DNA of 32,091 nt from CAZFVY01 sp964522665. GTDB taxonomy: Bacteria; Verrucomicrobiota; Verrucomicrobiia; Limisphaerales; CAZFVY01. Below are positions 32,040 to 32,091 of the stretch, one piece after another. The stretch covers positions 1-32,091 of the forward strand of contig CAZFVY010000083.1 in the NCBI GenBank assembly GCA_964522665.1, read 5' to 3'. The position numbers were made by a program, and so were the translations under genes. The notes under the pieces are model-generated. The model worked only from the letters and a program-made list of their open reading frames with translations. It did no database searches and was not told the DNA's origin. The first letter of the stretch is position 1. Each line of letters starts with the position of its first letter.

Positions 32040-32091
32040 GTGAAAGAATCCTGGAGGGATTCCGTCCCAAAGCCCAAGGTTGTCCCGCTCC
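32040..32091. repeat. Possible dispersed repeat at the right window edge
   Basis: The sequence beginning GAAAGAATCCTGGAGGGATT and continuing TCCGTCCCAAAGCCCAAGG resembles a dispersed intergenic repeat that I associate from memory with Verrucomicrobiota. It has no second copy in this window and is cut by the window edge, so the call is weak. Confidence 0.2.

Noticed and set aside
1..32091. tRNA, rRNA, riboswitch, CRISPR array, prophage or defence system
   Set aside because: No cloverleaf, rRNA segment, regularly spaced repeats, phage structural genes or known defence genes were recognised on either strand.

Overview
The window reads as chromosomal DNA of a GC-rich Verrucomicrobiota bacterium, most like the Pedosphaera/Limisphaerales side of the phylum. 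This is an inference from the mix of families, not from a marker gene. The families are: a PEP-CTERM protein, HEAT proteins with a YQGKP(L/I)xxWL motif, DUF1080-like and DUF3472-like secreted proteins, a secreted protein with three tandem pre-peptidase-like repeats plus a laminin-B-like domain, a degenerate type II pseudopilin, a fused membrane/spermidine-synthase-like protein and a REP-associated tyrosine transposase (RAYT). No rRNA, tRNA or CRISPR array was seen.

Layout. 1-0.8 kb: the 3' end of pdxJ followed by acpS, a pairing also known in Proteobacteria. 0.8-5.0 kb: a repeat-bearing intergenic stretch, then four lineage-specific envelope proteins (a one-TM hypothetical, two paralogous HEAT proteins and, between the latter two, a PEP-CTERM protein). 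5.1-10.5 kb: an MBL-fold exonuclease-like hydrolase, a class C beta-lactamase-family serine hydrolase, and two exported proteins of families often tied to carbohydrate use (DUF1080-like, DUF3472-like). 10.5-12.3 kb: a RAYT gene and a small calycin-like gene lying between a perfect 28-bp inverted-repeat hairpin and a single 28-bp copy of the same repeat. 12.3-17.8 kb: the large repeat protein, the pseudopilin-like protein, and a translationally coupled pair of a YdjY-domain protein and an exported alpha/alpha-toroid (prenyltransferase/squalene-oxidase repeat) protein. 17.8-21.7 kb: a lone receiver-domain protein, then a five-gene + strand run of ygfZ, an exported cyclophilin, a cytosolic cyclophilin, a 69-aa protein and a Nudix hydrolase. 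21.7-22.3 kb: an intergenic stretch with a perfect 24-bp inverted repeat. 22.3-32 kb: a - strand block with an ABC-F ATPase, a hybrid sensor kinase, the fused spermidine-synthase-like membrane protein, and mutS. The last two overlap by a GTGA junction.

Most genes are ordinary housekeeping or lineage-typical genes. The parts that deserve a second look are the REP/RAYT segment with its possible passenger gene and a one-base change in the repeat that creates a -35 hexamer, the 24-bp inverted-repeat element, the PEP-CTERM protein with an anomalous C-terminal tail, the YdjY/toroid pair and the small ORF coupled to the Nudix gene. All family assignments are from motif recognition by eye; no database search was run.
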